Source: Sanghuangporus weigelae
Taxonomy: Eukaryota; Basidiomycota; Agaricomycetes; Hymenochaetales; Hymenochaetaceae
NCBI GenBank assembly: GCA_033182465.1
Contig: CP137326.1
Span: 806,001 to 870,000, forward strand
Length of the DNA: 64,000 bases
Direction of reading: 5' to 3'
The notes beneath the pieces are model-generated. The model made no database searches. It was not told where the DNA came from and was given only the letters and a program-made list of their open reading frames with translations. Every line of letters starts with the position of its first letter. The first letter of the stretch is position 1. The translations under genes and the position numbers were made by a program. Below, one piece after another: positions 21,415 through 34,609 of the stretch.

Positions 21415-21889
21415 GACGGGAGGAGAACAAGTAGCAGAGATTAAGATGAGATCCGAAGCTAAGCTAACAAAGATAACATTGGCGCATGATGAGACTATAC
21501 GCGTTTCAGTCGCGTTCGGGTCTGGTACACAAAATAGGAATAATTATTCTAGTTATACACGAAGAGACGTGGAATGGCAACGTTAAGGATGTCCAGACTT
21601 CAGTTGGCATCGACGGATGTGATTGGGTGATGAGAAGCGGTTGCCAGATTGGGCGCGGCTGGTGTCGCCAGCTTCTCGTTCTGCCTTGTTCTCTTCATCC
21701 ATCTCCTCCTCATCCTCGTCGTCCTCAATTCCACAGGCGGTCTATAGACAGCCATTTCTCTTACTATTCTCGCCTTGTAAAGCGAGGCGTCCATTCTTTC
21801 GAAAAAGACACTCTTTTCTTTTCTTATTCGTTCAACTCTTCTTATATACCCTTACTGCTGATTTTCGTTACTGTTTTAATTCATCCTCG
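21415..21889. promoter_or_regulatory. divergent intergenic promoter region
   Basis: It separates the start codons of BCKDHA (minus) and the TM-protein gene (plus). No certain TATA box or other site was recognised. Pyrimidine-rich tracts precede the plus-strand start. Confidence 0.45.
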
Positions 21890-23170
21890 ATGGCAAACAA
21901 TATCTCAAAGACAACTGCACCTTTGGCTGGTCGTCCTCCATTTGCTACTGACGAGCCTGATTCCATATACGACAATTCGCCTTCGGCACAGACGCGTCGA
22001 CTTAGGCAACCAAAACCCCAGGATAACAGACCGGACTCTGCATACGCTGTGTAAGTTATCTGAAAACCAACAGTATGTGGTGCCTAACATCTTCATGTAG
22101 GTATGATAATTATCTGAACGATAAACATGACGCCAATCACGCTCGTCAGTCTGGTTATGGGGACATTGGTGCTGGTCTTCTCAATGGCGATGTGGACGAC
22201 GACTCTGACGACGAGACAATTGCCTACCACGGTGACATCAGGAAAGATTCCAACGAGAAGATCCCGCTGCCGCCGTCGCTCAACAACTTCCCTTCTGTGC
22301 CCATCATGGCTCCGAAGCCTGGTTATGCTGCGCCTGTCAGCGTGTTGGCAATACCAGAGCCAGCCGCAACGCCTGTCGGTCACCAGCGTGCTCAGCAAAT
22401 GCCGTCGCAAATGCGACAGCAGCCGCCTGGTGTTGCTCCGATCTCCATCCTTCAGACTCCGTCCGTCCCGAGTACGCCGCACCCTTTGCAACCTCCCATG
22501 ACTCCGATTACGCCTGCCTTTGCTCGGCCGCCGACAAGACAGAATGAGAGCGGTGTCAAGTTCGAGTCTGAATCTATGATGCGCTGTCAGAAAGAAGACC
22601 TGCCGCTTGCACGTCGTGGACAGAAAGGTGACGATTTCTGGCGCAGGTTTAGTATGGTTGTCAGGGAAGAAGGCAGCAGAAAGAGCTCTAGGTCAATCTA
22701 TGCTCCTAAAATTTGATAAAACAATCACTAATATTTTACTCAAACGTAGTTCATGGCTTGAGAAGACTCAGGCTGCTACCACAAACATGTCTCGGATGAT
22801 ATGGATAATCGGTATCTTACTCCTTATCATCATCGGCGGTGCGATTGGGTTTGGGATATACATCTCGCACAACTCCAATGAGTCGACGCGTGTCAAAGCT
22901 CTTGGCGGGAGCGATGGACAGGGTGCAGACTTGTCCGTCTTGCCAACTGCAACTGCTGCTGCGGTTCCGACAACCTCCGGTGTTCGTCCGACGTTGACTG
23001 TGGATAAGCGGTTTGCTATACCATGGCCTACACCAGAGCCGACGCCTGGTGTGATGCATGTAGTACATGCGCATGTCAGCTCGCATCACGTTGCTGATTC
23101 GTCTTCAGTGTCAAACTCGTCGACGAAGCTGAAACGATACAGACGTGCGAGTAAGCGGCGTCTTCTCTGA
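21890..23170 (+). CDS. single-TM protein, basidiomycete type, unknown function
   Basis: Exons 21890-22050, 22101-22691 and 22750-23170 join to 390 residues. The first 250 residues are disordered and polar (Pro/Gln/Ser-rich). A short conserved-looking block, KGDDFWRRFSMVVREEGSR, is followed across the last intron by SSWLEKTQAAT and a TM span (MIWIIGILLLIIIGGAIGFG). The C-terminal side is Thr/Pro-rich and ends in a basic cluster. This arrangement recurs in basidiomycete proteins of unknown function. There is no signal peptide, so the TM probably acts as a signal anchor. Both introns are GT-AG and about 50-58 bases. Confidence 0.7.
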
Positions 23171-24187
23171 CCGTCCGCATCATCGGGTTTGGCATCGCAT
23201 CTTTTTGCCCTCCTGCGTTCATCTTTGTTTCCTTGTTTGCCGTTGGCCATAGGCCATTTCGGACTGGTCTTTGGATAATTGAATCGGGATCAATCCGTCA
23301 ATCACGCAGATTTGCCGTCGGATTCTAATTTTTATCTCGATTGGTGGTCTGTGTTGTCTCCCTTGGGAATGATGCTTCACATGCAAGCAATTTCCCGTCC
23401 GCTCTTTTCACACCTCGCTCTTTCCAAATCATGCCAAACTTCACTTATCCATGCGGTCATCATGTTATATATATCTTTCATCTGGAGGAAATTTTCGCTT
23501 TCGAGGTTTGACTTACATAGCCAGTAGTTAGTACTTTTTTGCAGATTCCATTTCCCTCTCTTTCCTTGCTTTAAATGTTACGAAGTGTACGTGAAACGTC
23601 CTCTTTTTATACCTGGTCCCCTGCAGTCCTTCTAGTTTTTGCTTTGCATACATTTTTTCCTCCCACCTTTACCTTTCCCACATTGGATCATCCTGGACAA
23701 GGAGCAGCAATTTGGTCACGGATTTGGAAGGCAATGTCCATACCATAGGATAGGCACATGTTACCTACCTACTTAGATTCTTTTTTCAGTAGTACCGTAT
23801 ACCCACCATCAAACCACTCTTCGCACGGTGCTTGTCGATAACCACCTATTCAATTGAGATCTGTCCACACCGCGCCCTTGGGCCGAGCGAAGATCGATGA
23901 AACGTGAATCTTGAACTGGATTAATCGAGTACAGTGATCACGGAAGGGAAGGAGGAATATAGATATGAATACAGAGAATCTCAGTTGTTGCTAACATCGT
24001 GATACAGTATGCACGTATGATGAACTATTGCCCTGAATGCAAATGAAAATTACAATCGACGAAGTGCTATGAAATACTTGGCCTCTGTGCAGAAAGAAAA
24101 CAGACATAAATAGCCATGTAACGTACGAGAAATCCAATGTGAAATTGCCCCGTGGAAGGAAAAGAGAAAGTGATAAAGGTGTCAACT
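23171..24187. other. convergent 3' region
   Basis: Pyrimidine-rich, AT-biased sequence between two convergent genes. No coding exon, tRNA or repeat was recognised in about 1 kb. Confidence 0.5.
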
Positions 24188-27100
24188 TCAACGAAGACGC
24201 ACAGCAGCTTGATTCCGGGTTGACTTCTTCGGTGAAGATCCTACATGTCGCACCTCGGATACTTCGATCTCGTCGTCCGACTGTTCTGCCTGTATTGGCT
24301 GGTTGGCTGAATCGGTACCGGTAGCTCCTCTGCTCTCGAGCTCCTTTTGTTCCTTCTCTGCCTTTTCTTTCTTCCAGGCAGTCGACTCTGCGAGTATGCG
24401 CTCCTTCATCCTCTCGCGCATAGTTGATACTTGGTCGATATTCCAGAGCGCTCTACGATTCTCCTCTGATAATCTCTTCGTCGACTATAGATGACAAGTC
24501 TAACACACTAATATGCAAACTGTATAAGTGGAATACTCACAAGGATCGCCGCTGTATACTTCTGTGGATCGGCAACAAAACTCTGCGCGAAATGTAATAA
24601 GTAGAGCCCGCAATCACAATGATTTGGTTGAATCGGCATTGTTGCCTTTCTCGTTTTGGCGGGGCTCGGATTTGCAATACCTTTCTTATCCTTGGCCTCT
24701 TCTTGGAGATATTCGCTGAGCCGGGTCATGGCTTTTGGATGACCGCCGTTTAGAGAGTCCATGCAGAAAATGATGGTTCTTCGGAATCAGAGATTAGACG
24801 GGCGAAATACGTAGTCAAGGCATTGGCTTACCGTGGGTAATCTGTAACTTCGATATCATCGGATTTTTCGTCGTGTTCTTGTTTTTGATGCGCTAGCATA
24901 TCAAGTTCATCGACTTCATCCTCTCCGTTGCTCTGAGTGCGACCACCATCGATCAATGGTCGTCTTCGTTCCTCGTAAGTCCTGATACTTCGATCCGGTC
25001 CACCATAGAAGCTCGCAGCTGAAACAGTAGAATCCGCCTGATGTTCTGCATCCTGTTTGCCCTCGACAGTATCAACATCCATGTCATCACTGGGCAATCC
25101 CTGGTTCCCTTGATCAACCGTGTCTCCAGAAGGTTCGTCGTCTGGATATTCCAGCGATCCTTCTTCGGAATGCTCACCAACTCCCTTTGAAATACTACGG
25201 TCAAAATGGATCCCAGGAGTACGTGGCGGAACGCTAGCATGGGATAGCATACGACCAGTAAGGTTATACGTGTCATATGTCGGCTCATCGTCTTCGTCTA
25301 GCTCGTCGATCTCTTCCTCTTCTTTATCTTCAGAACATTCAGAACAGGAATCAGTGACTACAGACATCTTTTCGGCGGCTACTCCGGCTTTGGACAGGTC
25401 TACACCCAACCGGGAGTCAGCATCCATGTCGTCATCGCCTGCTTCGGGCTTTGAAAATCCATCCGTGGACCCTTTTACGAAGTTCTCGATACTGATCGAG
25501 AGATTCTTGTCAGGGTTCAGCCGAGCAGCGATCTGGGACTCATCCAAATGCGTACTCTCCTTCGGGTCTGACTCGGTGTCAATAATAAGCCCTTCAACCT
25601 CCGCCTCGGCTTGCGAATTATTCTCTGTTGTCGTCGTTGGCGACTTCACCAGAATGTCGTTCTCGTTACTGACGTCATGCGCACTAGACACGCTGACCAC
25701 TTCGTTTTCGACAGCTTTTTGGGACCTGGTCTGTCGGTTGGTAGCTACGACATTGCTAACGCGCTTTGAGCTGCGCAGCGTTGGCTTTGGTGGAGCCGGC
25801 TCCAGAATATGCTCAGGATGATATATGACGGCCAAATACCAGTGAATACTAGAGATAGGAAGCTTATTAGCGACCATTCAACTGATGTACGCTGCTACTC
25901 ACTTCTCGTTAATCGGGACAACTATGAACTTTTTCTTGAATAAATCGACCTTCGCGGTCCACTTGCGAACGCTCTTCTGCCCTTCTTCCGGGCTTGAAGG
26001 CTATCAGTTAACAGGAGTCAATCCAGAGCGGGGTACATACGTTTTATTGCTCTTGCTCGCTAATTTCTTAAAGAAGAACGAACTGAATACGTGAACGCTA
26101 TCCGCAAGCTCAGGTTGTGTTTCTCGAAGATCATTTAGCCAGAGTCTATGAATTCGTCAGCACAAACTACAGCACGCATTCTATAAAGTAACCACAAACT
26201 TCAGTCCAAACTCGATGAGTGTGTCGTTCAGGAATTCGAACGGTTCTAGACGTCTCAAATCGCCGTTTGTAATGTTGACTGCTCCTTGACCAAAGCGTGG
26301 GTAGACCAGAATGCTATCGCAGGTAAGGCACGAGTGAAACGCTAGCCATATATCAGACTTACATTTCATCCGAATTAGCGGGCGGTTCTTCCTGCTCTTC
26401 TTTTCGTACTTGTTTATCCGGTTTGGTAGCTTCGGGTAGCAATCGACTGGATCGGCGACGAGGTACAAGCATTTTTGAGATATCTTGATCCCTCCCACCA
26501 CTTTTGACTCAATCAGACTGGGACAGAATCAAGGCAAGTTTTTTGAAACATACTTTACAGGTCGCGGTCGAGGTTGCTTCCTTTTCTTCACCGGGACGAT
26601 GTCCTCCCCAACATCGGCGGCTTCTATCGAATCGGTCTCGGGCTCTGATGGTTCTCGCTGCTTGTTCTCGCGCTTGAGATCCGCCGCAGCCGCGGATCGT
26701 AAAGCAGACTCTAAGCATCCGCTTGCATTAGATGCCCTGAAGTTCCCATTAGATCGAAGCATAGAGCACTAATAAAACCAATTTACTTGAGAATTTCTAC
26801 CTTTTTCCCCTTTCTCTCCAATAGAGTCTTCAGCCGAGATGCGAAAGTACTCCATTCGGTCATATTACCATGTCTACTCATGAACTTGAATGTCAATCCT
26901 TCTTTCTGTACGTCATCTTGTTGTCGTATAAGTCAACAAAGAAGTTCGTCATGAAGGAATCAAGTACCGGACAAGTCTTGATGGAGATCACTAGGAAATT
27001 CAAATCTCAGCAGGTGGAAGTCGCTGACTTCGGAAATCTAATCTCAGAAATCAAGGTTAGTTCATCACAAAAAATCCGTCACGGCTTACCTGTACTCTTG

Positions 27101-28891
27101 CATCCGCGAGAACCGAGAAACCGATCGAATGTAGAGGAGTGTTTTTGCTCAAAGTTTTCGAGTCTAGTGGATGTCTGTGCACCTGCAGTTTCCGCAGTTC
27201 CTCATTCCAGCATAACCAGAAATACGGTTGCGTGTCCTTCTTGTCGAGTTCGGTCTTCCGACTACCCCATATGAGCAATTCTAGAGGAAAGACAAGATTT
27301 TGCGCATAGGGTGTTGAAGCTGTCGCTAGCTTGTCGTGAGAGACGACGTTGTGGCTCGTATTATTCATTTTAGTGGTTCCCTGTAACCAACATATTTTAG
27401 TGCAAATCGTCTCCACGTGAAACTACGCACAGTCGATTTGCCTTTCCCTTTCATCGCGCTCACGAGACTAATCTTCGAAGACAGCTTTGAACCAGCTTTC
27501 TTCAAGTCTTTGAAGAATGGTGGGTCCGATTTTGCCTCTATTTCGGTCTTCAGTTTTCTGACACGACCTTGAGGGATATTTGATGATCCTGACAGCTGCG
27601 AACCGTCAGACATACGTTTACGCAATCTTTCCCGAGCAGGAAGTCTAGACAATGATGGTTTCGGAGTTTCAGAAAACTCCTCGATTTCATCGGAACTACT
27701 GATAATGATTTTGGCCTTTTCAGGCGGAGGTGAACGCAGAGGAGAACTGGGAATTTCTCGGGAAGTCGCTGCACCTTCTGATGGGGCATGAATGGAGGGC
27801 CGTTTACTCATGTCTTCGACGCTCGGTCCATAAGGCGCAAGCTTGCCGTTCAGTCGCCTGGTACTTGGGCCATCTTCCGGAAGGCGACGAGCCATACGAC
27901 TAGAATCACTTCGTGAATTACGCGTCCGGTCTTCCAACAGTGGCCGTTTCTGTCTGTCCGAAACGTCTTCCGCGATTCGACGCGTCCCAATACTACGTGG
28001 ATTGCTTCTTGAATCACGTTTCACGTCGGGCAGACCTTCAACCGGAGCGTATTCACGCGAAACCATTCCTGTTGATTTGCTAGGTCTCTCCGAGATAGGA
28101 AGGAAACTACGGCGAGAAGATTGCTCTGGTGAATTGCCGATCACATCGATTTCATCTCTGGTCTCTGGAACAGAACGCGAGTTGGATCGCGACAGAACGA
28201 TGCCTAAATCTTCCGATTCAGACTCATCGACCGTGATGACGTTTGTCGAAGAAGACGCTGGGTTGGCAGCAAAAGAAGTCGAGGAGTTGTACGTAGATTC
28301 TGGATAGTATTTGGAAGTGACCGAGCCTTTCTTTGAGTTGGAACCTGCTTTAATTATGGAGGGTATGGCACGTAGTTCTCGTACTGGTAGGCTTCTCTGG
28401 TTCGTTTCACTTCCGGAATACTTGCTTGGATAGGCTAGCTCAAGACCTCCAAACCCTTCCACTGCCGTTCTTGCCCTCTTGCTGGATTTTGGGTAAGACT
28501 GACCAATGACGGTCCTATTGGCAGTAGGATTGCCTCCAAAGGGCCTTTCAGAGTTTCTCCCATTAAGCCGTGAAAATGGATTCGGCACAGTATTGTTAGG
28601 TCTTCGCTGCTAAAGGGCAATGGGTATGAGCAGCTTTTAAAATGCAAAGTACGATTCGCACCGTGCTGGCTGTTTCAATGCGCGTAGGTTCTCTTCTCCA
28701 ATTGTGCCCGTTAGGAATATCATAAAGATTTATATCCGCCGTCCTTCGTCACGCGCGTCAATATAAATGAGTGCTTACAGTAATGCCCATTGGCAATACC
28801 TTGAGACGTAGTTTCCATACCTTTTTCTTCCCCTGCTGGACGATTCTCCTATTCCGTTGAGAGTTCGTGACAGCTCGTGGCCAAAAGACAT
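24188..28891 (-). CDS. ULP2: SUMO-specific protease, ULP2/SENP6-7 type
   Basis: Fourteen exons are proposed: 28891-28779, 28743-28662, 28606-27431, 27380-27090, 27037-26968, 26916-26801, 26768-26554, 26500-26363, 26313-26200, 26145-26041, 25992-25903, 25848-24832, 24778-24541, 24484-24188, giving 1353 residues. A disordered Ser/Arg-rich N-terminal half precedes the C48 protease core: RLEPFEFLNDTLIEFGLK, VHVFSSFFFKKL, FIVVPINE, IHWYLAVIYHP (catalytic His about 839), IFCMDSLNGG (Asp about 1183) and QPNHCDCGLYLLHF (Gln 1226, Cys 1232). The protein should remove SUMO, and especially SUMO chains, from substrates in the nucleus. A spacer of about 344 residues, Asp/Glu/Ser-rich, separates His from Asp. 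The first two exons and the acceptor near 26500 are the least certain. Several introns end in AAG. Confidence 0.85.
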
Positions 28892-29708
28892 CGCATCGAT
28901 AATATTTGGTATACGGTCTGAGCGGCGTGACAGATTTCAGAGACGCGTGTGCGGGTCCGATAATGCGCAGCAGTCTTACTGAGGCAAGAGAATCCAGCCA
29001 GACGGATAGAAAGATACGCATGCACTTGTACACGGTTTCCACAGGAGTGTGAACAGGCAGAAAGCCTTGCTGAACGTTAGAGCTGGAGCCCTGGACTGGA
29101 CATTTGATGGTAAGCGCCGCGGTGATCATTTTTAGACACGTGCACGTGATTGAACAACTATGTCACTACGTATTCTATTACTATTAGTTCTAAATTTTCA
29201 TACTTATTAAACGTTATATCATTCAGACATATAACTCTGAAGTTTAGAATAACACAACGAACGACACATGCAACAACCATGGTATAAACGAGATCTACTG
29301 TAGAAAATGGACGGGGCAACAGAGAAGATCGTAGGGAATTGGTGTGTAGTCCATGGCGATGTAATGGCAAAGGTGTACAAGCAAACATTACGACGAAAAA
29401 ACTGCTCGTGTTTAACTGTGCAATCCAAATGCTGTTCTGGTAAAAGATGCAGTCTACTACAACAGTTCGAGGTACGTAAATGTCCGAAACGAGGAAAGGT
29501 CAGTGAGTCAGTAGTCGACTGTGCGGAAGAAATGGCATGTGTCATGGCGAAGAATGGGAGGCTCGTGTGCGATGAGACTATTATACCATGTTGCTGTACC
29601 GGGGTTGGTATGCTGAGGTACGTAATGATGCGTGGGGAATGTGCGTCAGGTAGTATGGACGGTAAGAAGGCAAGAAATAGATGAATGAAAAATCGACTAC
29701 ACGGACAA
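28892..29708. other. intergenic, ULP2 upstream region
   Basis: It contains the promoter of the minus-strand protease gene and the 3' flank of KRE6. A plus-strand frame at 29307-29684 encodes 125 cysteine-rich residues from an ATG but shows no family feature and no intron; it is not annotated as a gene here. Confidence 0.4.
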
Positions 29709-31889
29709 TTAACATCCATCATACAGTGAGTTTCGAGGGAAAGTGTAGCCAGCCTGGTCCCAGGTAGTTAAGTTGGGGTTAGTATAAGCATTGATGTGTC
29801 TATACAAATAGTATAAGTATTATTTTCCCGATAGGACGGAGATAACATACTTGTTGATGTAGTCTTCTGTTGGCCGATGGGAGGGACTGCAGCCAATATT
29901 GTTCACGTCGTCACGTTGATAAACCCGCACCCAGTCAACATACATGCTGACAGGGAACTTCAAATTCTTGAAGTCCTGAGCCTGGAAACTCGGTGACATG
30001 CCCAGGTTCATGATGATGTACTGTAAACGAGAAGAACGATGTCAGTACACGCCAGCAAAGGATGAAGTCAACGAGAAAATCAACGTACGTGAGGCTCTTC
30101 TGAGACCAGTCGTTGACTGACTTGGGTTTGACTGTCTGCACCTATTGAACCAGCGGTCATCTTCCACGAAGGTATCCCGCTGCTTGTCCATTCAACATAT
30201 CCTTCATTGCGATTATTTTCATTGCTCCACCATTCAAATCCATACGTCGCGTATCCATTTCCACCGTAATTCGCACTATCCGTCAAAGTTACAGCGCTGA
30301 TGGCCTGCTGGAACACGCTGCCATTATACGTGTTAAAGTTCGTGATTGATGAATCGTAAATCGTCGTGGCATCGTCGCTCCTATCGAACTGGTAATCAGA
30401 ATTGTACGGAGCAACTTGGGCCGATTGCGAAACCTCTCCTCTTCTGAGATCAGTGACGATCTGGGCTTCATAGATATCGATTTCCGGAACACCACGTCCA
30501 GTACCGACATCTGGTCCCGGATGGTCCGACCCATCGCAAGTGCATGCAGAAAGGCGCTGACCGGGAAGAAAAGAAAGACCAGCTGACGCGGTGGGATTGC
30601 CGTTTGCATCGGTTTGGTTCGGAAACGTACCGACATCACAGGCCGCGTAAGTGTAAGGCCACATGCCCTCTGTCGTCGCTCCATACCCAGCACGTCCCAA
30701 GTTTCCGAGCGTCCAGATTGCGGGCCACAGACCCGGGGTTTCCGCATCACCAGGCAAGCTGACAGAGACTTCGATAATACCAGTTGTAAAGCAGAATTTG
30801 TTCCACGATTGCAGCATACCTAGTCATAGCTTAGTCTCTCAAAAATCACAAAAAGACCTGCACCCTTACCGCTCCTAAAGTTAAGATCGTGGTTTTCTTG
30901 TTCGGTCATTGTAATGACAAGTTTGCCGTCCTGAGTAGTGATGGCCGCCGGGTCATACCATTCTAAAACAAGATACGTCAGAACAAAACTGTATGGAGTA
31001 AGAAACAAGTGTAGCAACATACCGAGATCGCCCGTGGGCCAGTAGTGGAAGTCAGGAGCCTCCCAGTAAGGGTCATCCCCTGGGTAGAAAGAGCGGCCAT
31101 CGATGTTGAACTCGTCAGAAAATACGAGATTATATGTCCTCCCGTCAGATCCCTTCTTCGTATAAGAGGATGAGGGAGTGTCCTTGTCAATCAAACTTGG
31201 GAAGTTCGGCAGATCGGGTATTTGCCCAGAGCCATTGATGCCTCCAAGGTTGAATCCAGCAACATTGAATGTAGTTCTGGTCGCATCGGCAATGACCGGG
31301 TATCCAATGAAGAGCGCAATGATGCCTACAACAATGATAAGTAGAACAGATCCGTTCGCCCAACCACGCCATGAGAAGAATGTGAACGATCGATCGAGAG
31401 CAGCGTCACGTATTGGATCAGGATTATGAAGAGGGTCATCGAGATCAGGATCCTTTGCATCCCAGAGGTAAGGAGGAACAGTTGAAGTCGCAGCAGCTCC
31501 TGAAGCTGCAGCTTTTTCATGACCAGTTAAAGAGGACTGCTCAGAAGGGACTGCACTGAAGTGCGACTCCCTGTACATGTCTCCTCGAACGCTATCTGGT
31601 CGATACTGAATGCACGCGTGAGGTTAGTTACCAAAGACAAAGACAAATTAATAGTGCTGGATGATTCTGAACGACTTACAGAATACGGACCGTATCCACT
31701 GCCAATGACACCTGTTTGTACGTCCTGCGCAGTGTCCTCAGGTCCAGGACGATGTGAATATCCGTAGGATGGATTACGTAGGCTTCCAGCGTCTGGTGGT
31801 GAAGCGCCAAAAGTCCCCTGACGCGGAGGACTCGATGGTACTTGCGAGTAAACCGTTGGAGGAGGCACGCGGCGGGTTACGTGCGACAT
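29709..31889 (-). CDS. KRE6: beta-glucan synthesis-associated protein, GH16
   Basis: Six exons (31889-31680, 31605-31023, 30962-30870, 30819-30089, 30020-29851, 29799-29709) join to 625 residues. It is a type II membrane protein of the KRE6/SKN1 family needed for beta-1,6-glucan synthesis in the wall, acting in the ER/Golgi. A Pro/Ser-rich cytoplasmic tail precedes one TM at about 155-177 (GSVLLIIVVGIIALFIGY). The lumenal GH16 domain follows: NLVFSDEFN, DPYWEAPDFHYWPTGDLEWYDP, GLWPAIWTLGNLGRAGYGAT, and the catalytic signature EIDIYEAQ (Glu408, Asp410, Glu413). The C-terminus INAYTNPNLTTWDQAGYTFP ending NSLYDGC is the family ending. Length matches fungal members. It is divergent from the coiled-coil gene over 288 bases. 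Confidence 0.92.
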
Positions 31890-32177
31890 GATAACTGCGA
31901 GAGCAGTATTAGCGACGCTGACGGTGACGACGACGAGCGACTGCTGCGGTGAGTGGGAGATTGAGAGAGGTTATCCTCACGCTGTTGGAGCATCGCCCGC
32001 CCGGCGAGCGAGAAAGTGGGCTCATTAGGTAATACAATTGTCAGAGATCCGACTTCCTTTTGGGGTTCCCACGACTTGTGACCAGGAAATTCAACCCACG
32101 TCACACTTGTAACTATTGTACTCGCACCTCGAACACTTTCTCATATAAAATCATTTAATATTATATGTAGGTGGTAT

Positions 32178-34308
32178 ATGGCGAAAGAAGTAGACTACAA
32201 ATATGCACGACAAGACTTGAGGACGCTGCTGGACGAGCGGAATAAGCAAGTGAGCCAATTCTTTTACTCAAATATTCTCGTATTTTTGCTTCCCAGGAAA
32301 TTCACAAAATCACGTTTACTTACCTTCTGATCTGCATACAGAACGCGTTTCTACGTGAGCAGCTCGTCGTACGCATTGAACACGCCGCACACCTTGAGAC
32401 ACGTTTATTATGCACTCTCGACACTCTCGATGAACTCCAGGCATCCTCGATGCGTGAGCTCCAACAGGCTCAGCGTGACAATGCGCATCTTACGGAGAAG
32501 CTCAGAGCATGGGAGTCTGTAGCTAGCCAAGCGGATGCAGAGAAATCTGACATGAGCAGCGCCGTGCTTCAGCTTGTCGCGAAAGGTCCGTTGTTCGCTA
32601 TGATCAATTCACATCTCGGTTTGATAAGATGTCTATAGTGGAATCGTGCAATGATTATTCCAAATGGCGAGCCCCGCGTATCGAGTTCAGTCATGATATC
32701 ACTTTGCAGCCTATACGGTCTGCAAGAACTTCTCGGGGTTCCTCATCGGCCAAGGGACATGAGGAATGCACCTGTGCACAGGCATATTCGCCCGCGGTTG
32801 TGGAAGAGCTCTCTGATTCTCTTGCAAGAGAAAAGCAAACCCATGCGCTCACGATAGAAGAAGCTGAACGTCGAATCGCAGCTCTACAATCACGTATTGC
32901 TGTACGAGATGCTGAGATTGCACGTCGAGCCGCGACATGTCGGTGTCTGCCAATTCCATCTTCTGTGGATACATCTGCTCACTTGGAACTGATGTCTGAA
33001 GAGGAACAGGCTCGTATCGCAATGCGAACCGCCGAGAGAAGTCGCAGTCTTGCTTCAGAAGTGGCTACACTTGAAGACAAGGTAGTAATCCATCTTTTCT
33101 GACGGTGAAATCTTTGTAAATGATATCTCAAACCAGGTTCGACGAGAAAGCCGGCTGCATAGAACAGAACCGCTCCCTCGAGTACACCGTTGTGTTCAGA
33201 CTGAGCCACAAGGCTCATCGTGTACTTATATCTCTTCTGTGAAACCTCTTAGCGATCCGATTCCTCCACATACCTGTGATAACGATCATGACCCAGTTCC
33301 GGATGCCTTAAATACTCTTGACGCGCAAATAAATCATTTGCGGAAACGTTTGACGGACCTAGTCGCGGAAAAGGAGTCGCTCCAATATGTTCTCCGCGAC
33401 GGGCTTGGTTTGCGAGATCCCGGATCACTGCTGAGTCCCCGTAAACGGGATCGTGTCGAAGATCATGAGTCAGTCGATATTCCAACGGACCAAAACACGG
33501 ATAAGTTTGATGTCACAGCAGAGAATAGTCGTAGAGGAGGAGATGATTTTACGGGTATTCTTCTACTTGAGGAAGAATGTATCAGGTCAGATTTGAAGCT
33601 ATGAATGTCGTTTTACGATTGCTCATCCTAGTTTGATTTCCTGATAGGCTTATGCGTTCCGAAGACAATCTCCGCTCGAGTTTGGAACAACTGAAACAGC
33701 ACCATGCTCTCCTGAATGAAGAGAATATTCGATTAAAAGAGGAAATTTCAAGACTGCGAAGTGGCGAAACTCGTCAGGCTGAGCATCTATCACCGCTCTC
33801 CCTACCGCCGTTGGATACATCTGTCATCGATTTGTCCTTCCCTCCGCTTCAGCCAGATACAATTTCACCTACATACGCAAACGTGAATCAGGGAGAAGAA
33901 GCCCCTGTTCCTACCAGTTCTGGATCGTCTGCGAGCTCATCGAGTTCACCACTTACTCCGACGTCAGCTATTGAGCCGAGCGAGGTGCCATTGCCCCGGA
34001 CACCGACGTTTGACGACCCGGAAACTGAGCTCAGCATGCAATACGATGACGATGCTCCTGATGAGTTGAGAGAACCGGAGCTGCCCGCCCATCCTTCCTC
34101 ATCTTCACCAAGGAGACCTCAAGAACAACTACAGTCTCTTCCAGATGCAAATGACCGGCAACCAGAGCAACGTGATGCGCATGTGATTGAGCGTGAGCTC
34201 GCTGATGCGCGCGCGGACGCGGAAGATCGAGCACGAGAGATTTCGGAGGTACGCGATATGATGGCAGACCTTGCGTTGCGGATCGGCAGTGAGGTGCAAG
34301 GCTCGTAG
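32178..34308 (+). CDS. coiled-coil protein, function unknown
   Basis: Five exons (32178-32249, 32342-32585, 32639-33081, 33137-33585, 33648-34308) join to 622 residues. Long heptad-like Leu/Glu/Arg helices appear in exons 2-3 (ELQQAQRDNAHLTEKLRAWE), exon 4 (LDAQINHLRKRLTDLVAEKE) and exon 5 (LLNEENIRLKEEISRLRSGE). A Ser/Pro-rich disordered region and a final helix (REISEVRDMMADLALRIG) follow. There is no TM or signal peptide. It may be a cytoskeletal, spindle-pole or trafficking scaffold, but no family was recognised. All introns are GT-AG, 52-92 bases. The start is the only ATG that keeps exon 1 open. Confidence 0.7.
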
Positions 34309-34609
34309 CTTTCCTTGCGCCGTCTTTTCTTCGTGACGGAGTTCCTCCTCTGTTTCTTGACAGATGCAGGTGAGTTTCCGGACTGCTGTAACGACTTCAT
34401 GGACACCTTCATTTTCTTGATTGTTTATATGAGTATTATTATTTGGTTGCAACATTCGTATGTTCGTGTATATGGCAGCTCGTTCTTTCGATCGAGGCTT
34501 TCGCTCTGGAGTTTGCTGTTTCCTAGGAACATCCTCATTGTATTCACGTGTACAGAGTATCATAACAGAATTGTGGAAGGCTGTATTACATTCAACAGCC
34601 GCTTCAATT
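34309..34609. other. convergent 3' region
   Basis: Three hundred bases between two convergent stop codons. Nothing else was recognised. Confidence 0.5.

Noticed and set aside
25120-25821. Plus-strand 233-codon frame
   Set aside because: Antisense to the acidic spacer of the SUMO protease. Ser-rich composition mirrors the Asp/Glu codons of the real gene.
26001-26036. 36-base intron in the SUMO protease
   Set aside because: Donor GTATGT at 26040 with an AAG acceptor at 25993 gives a 48-base intron and an in-frame join, which is more plausible.
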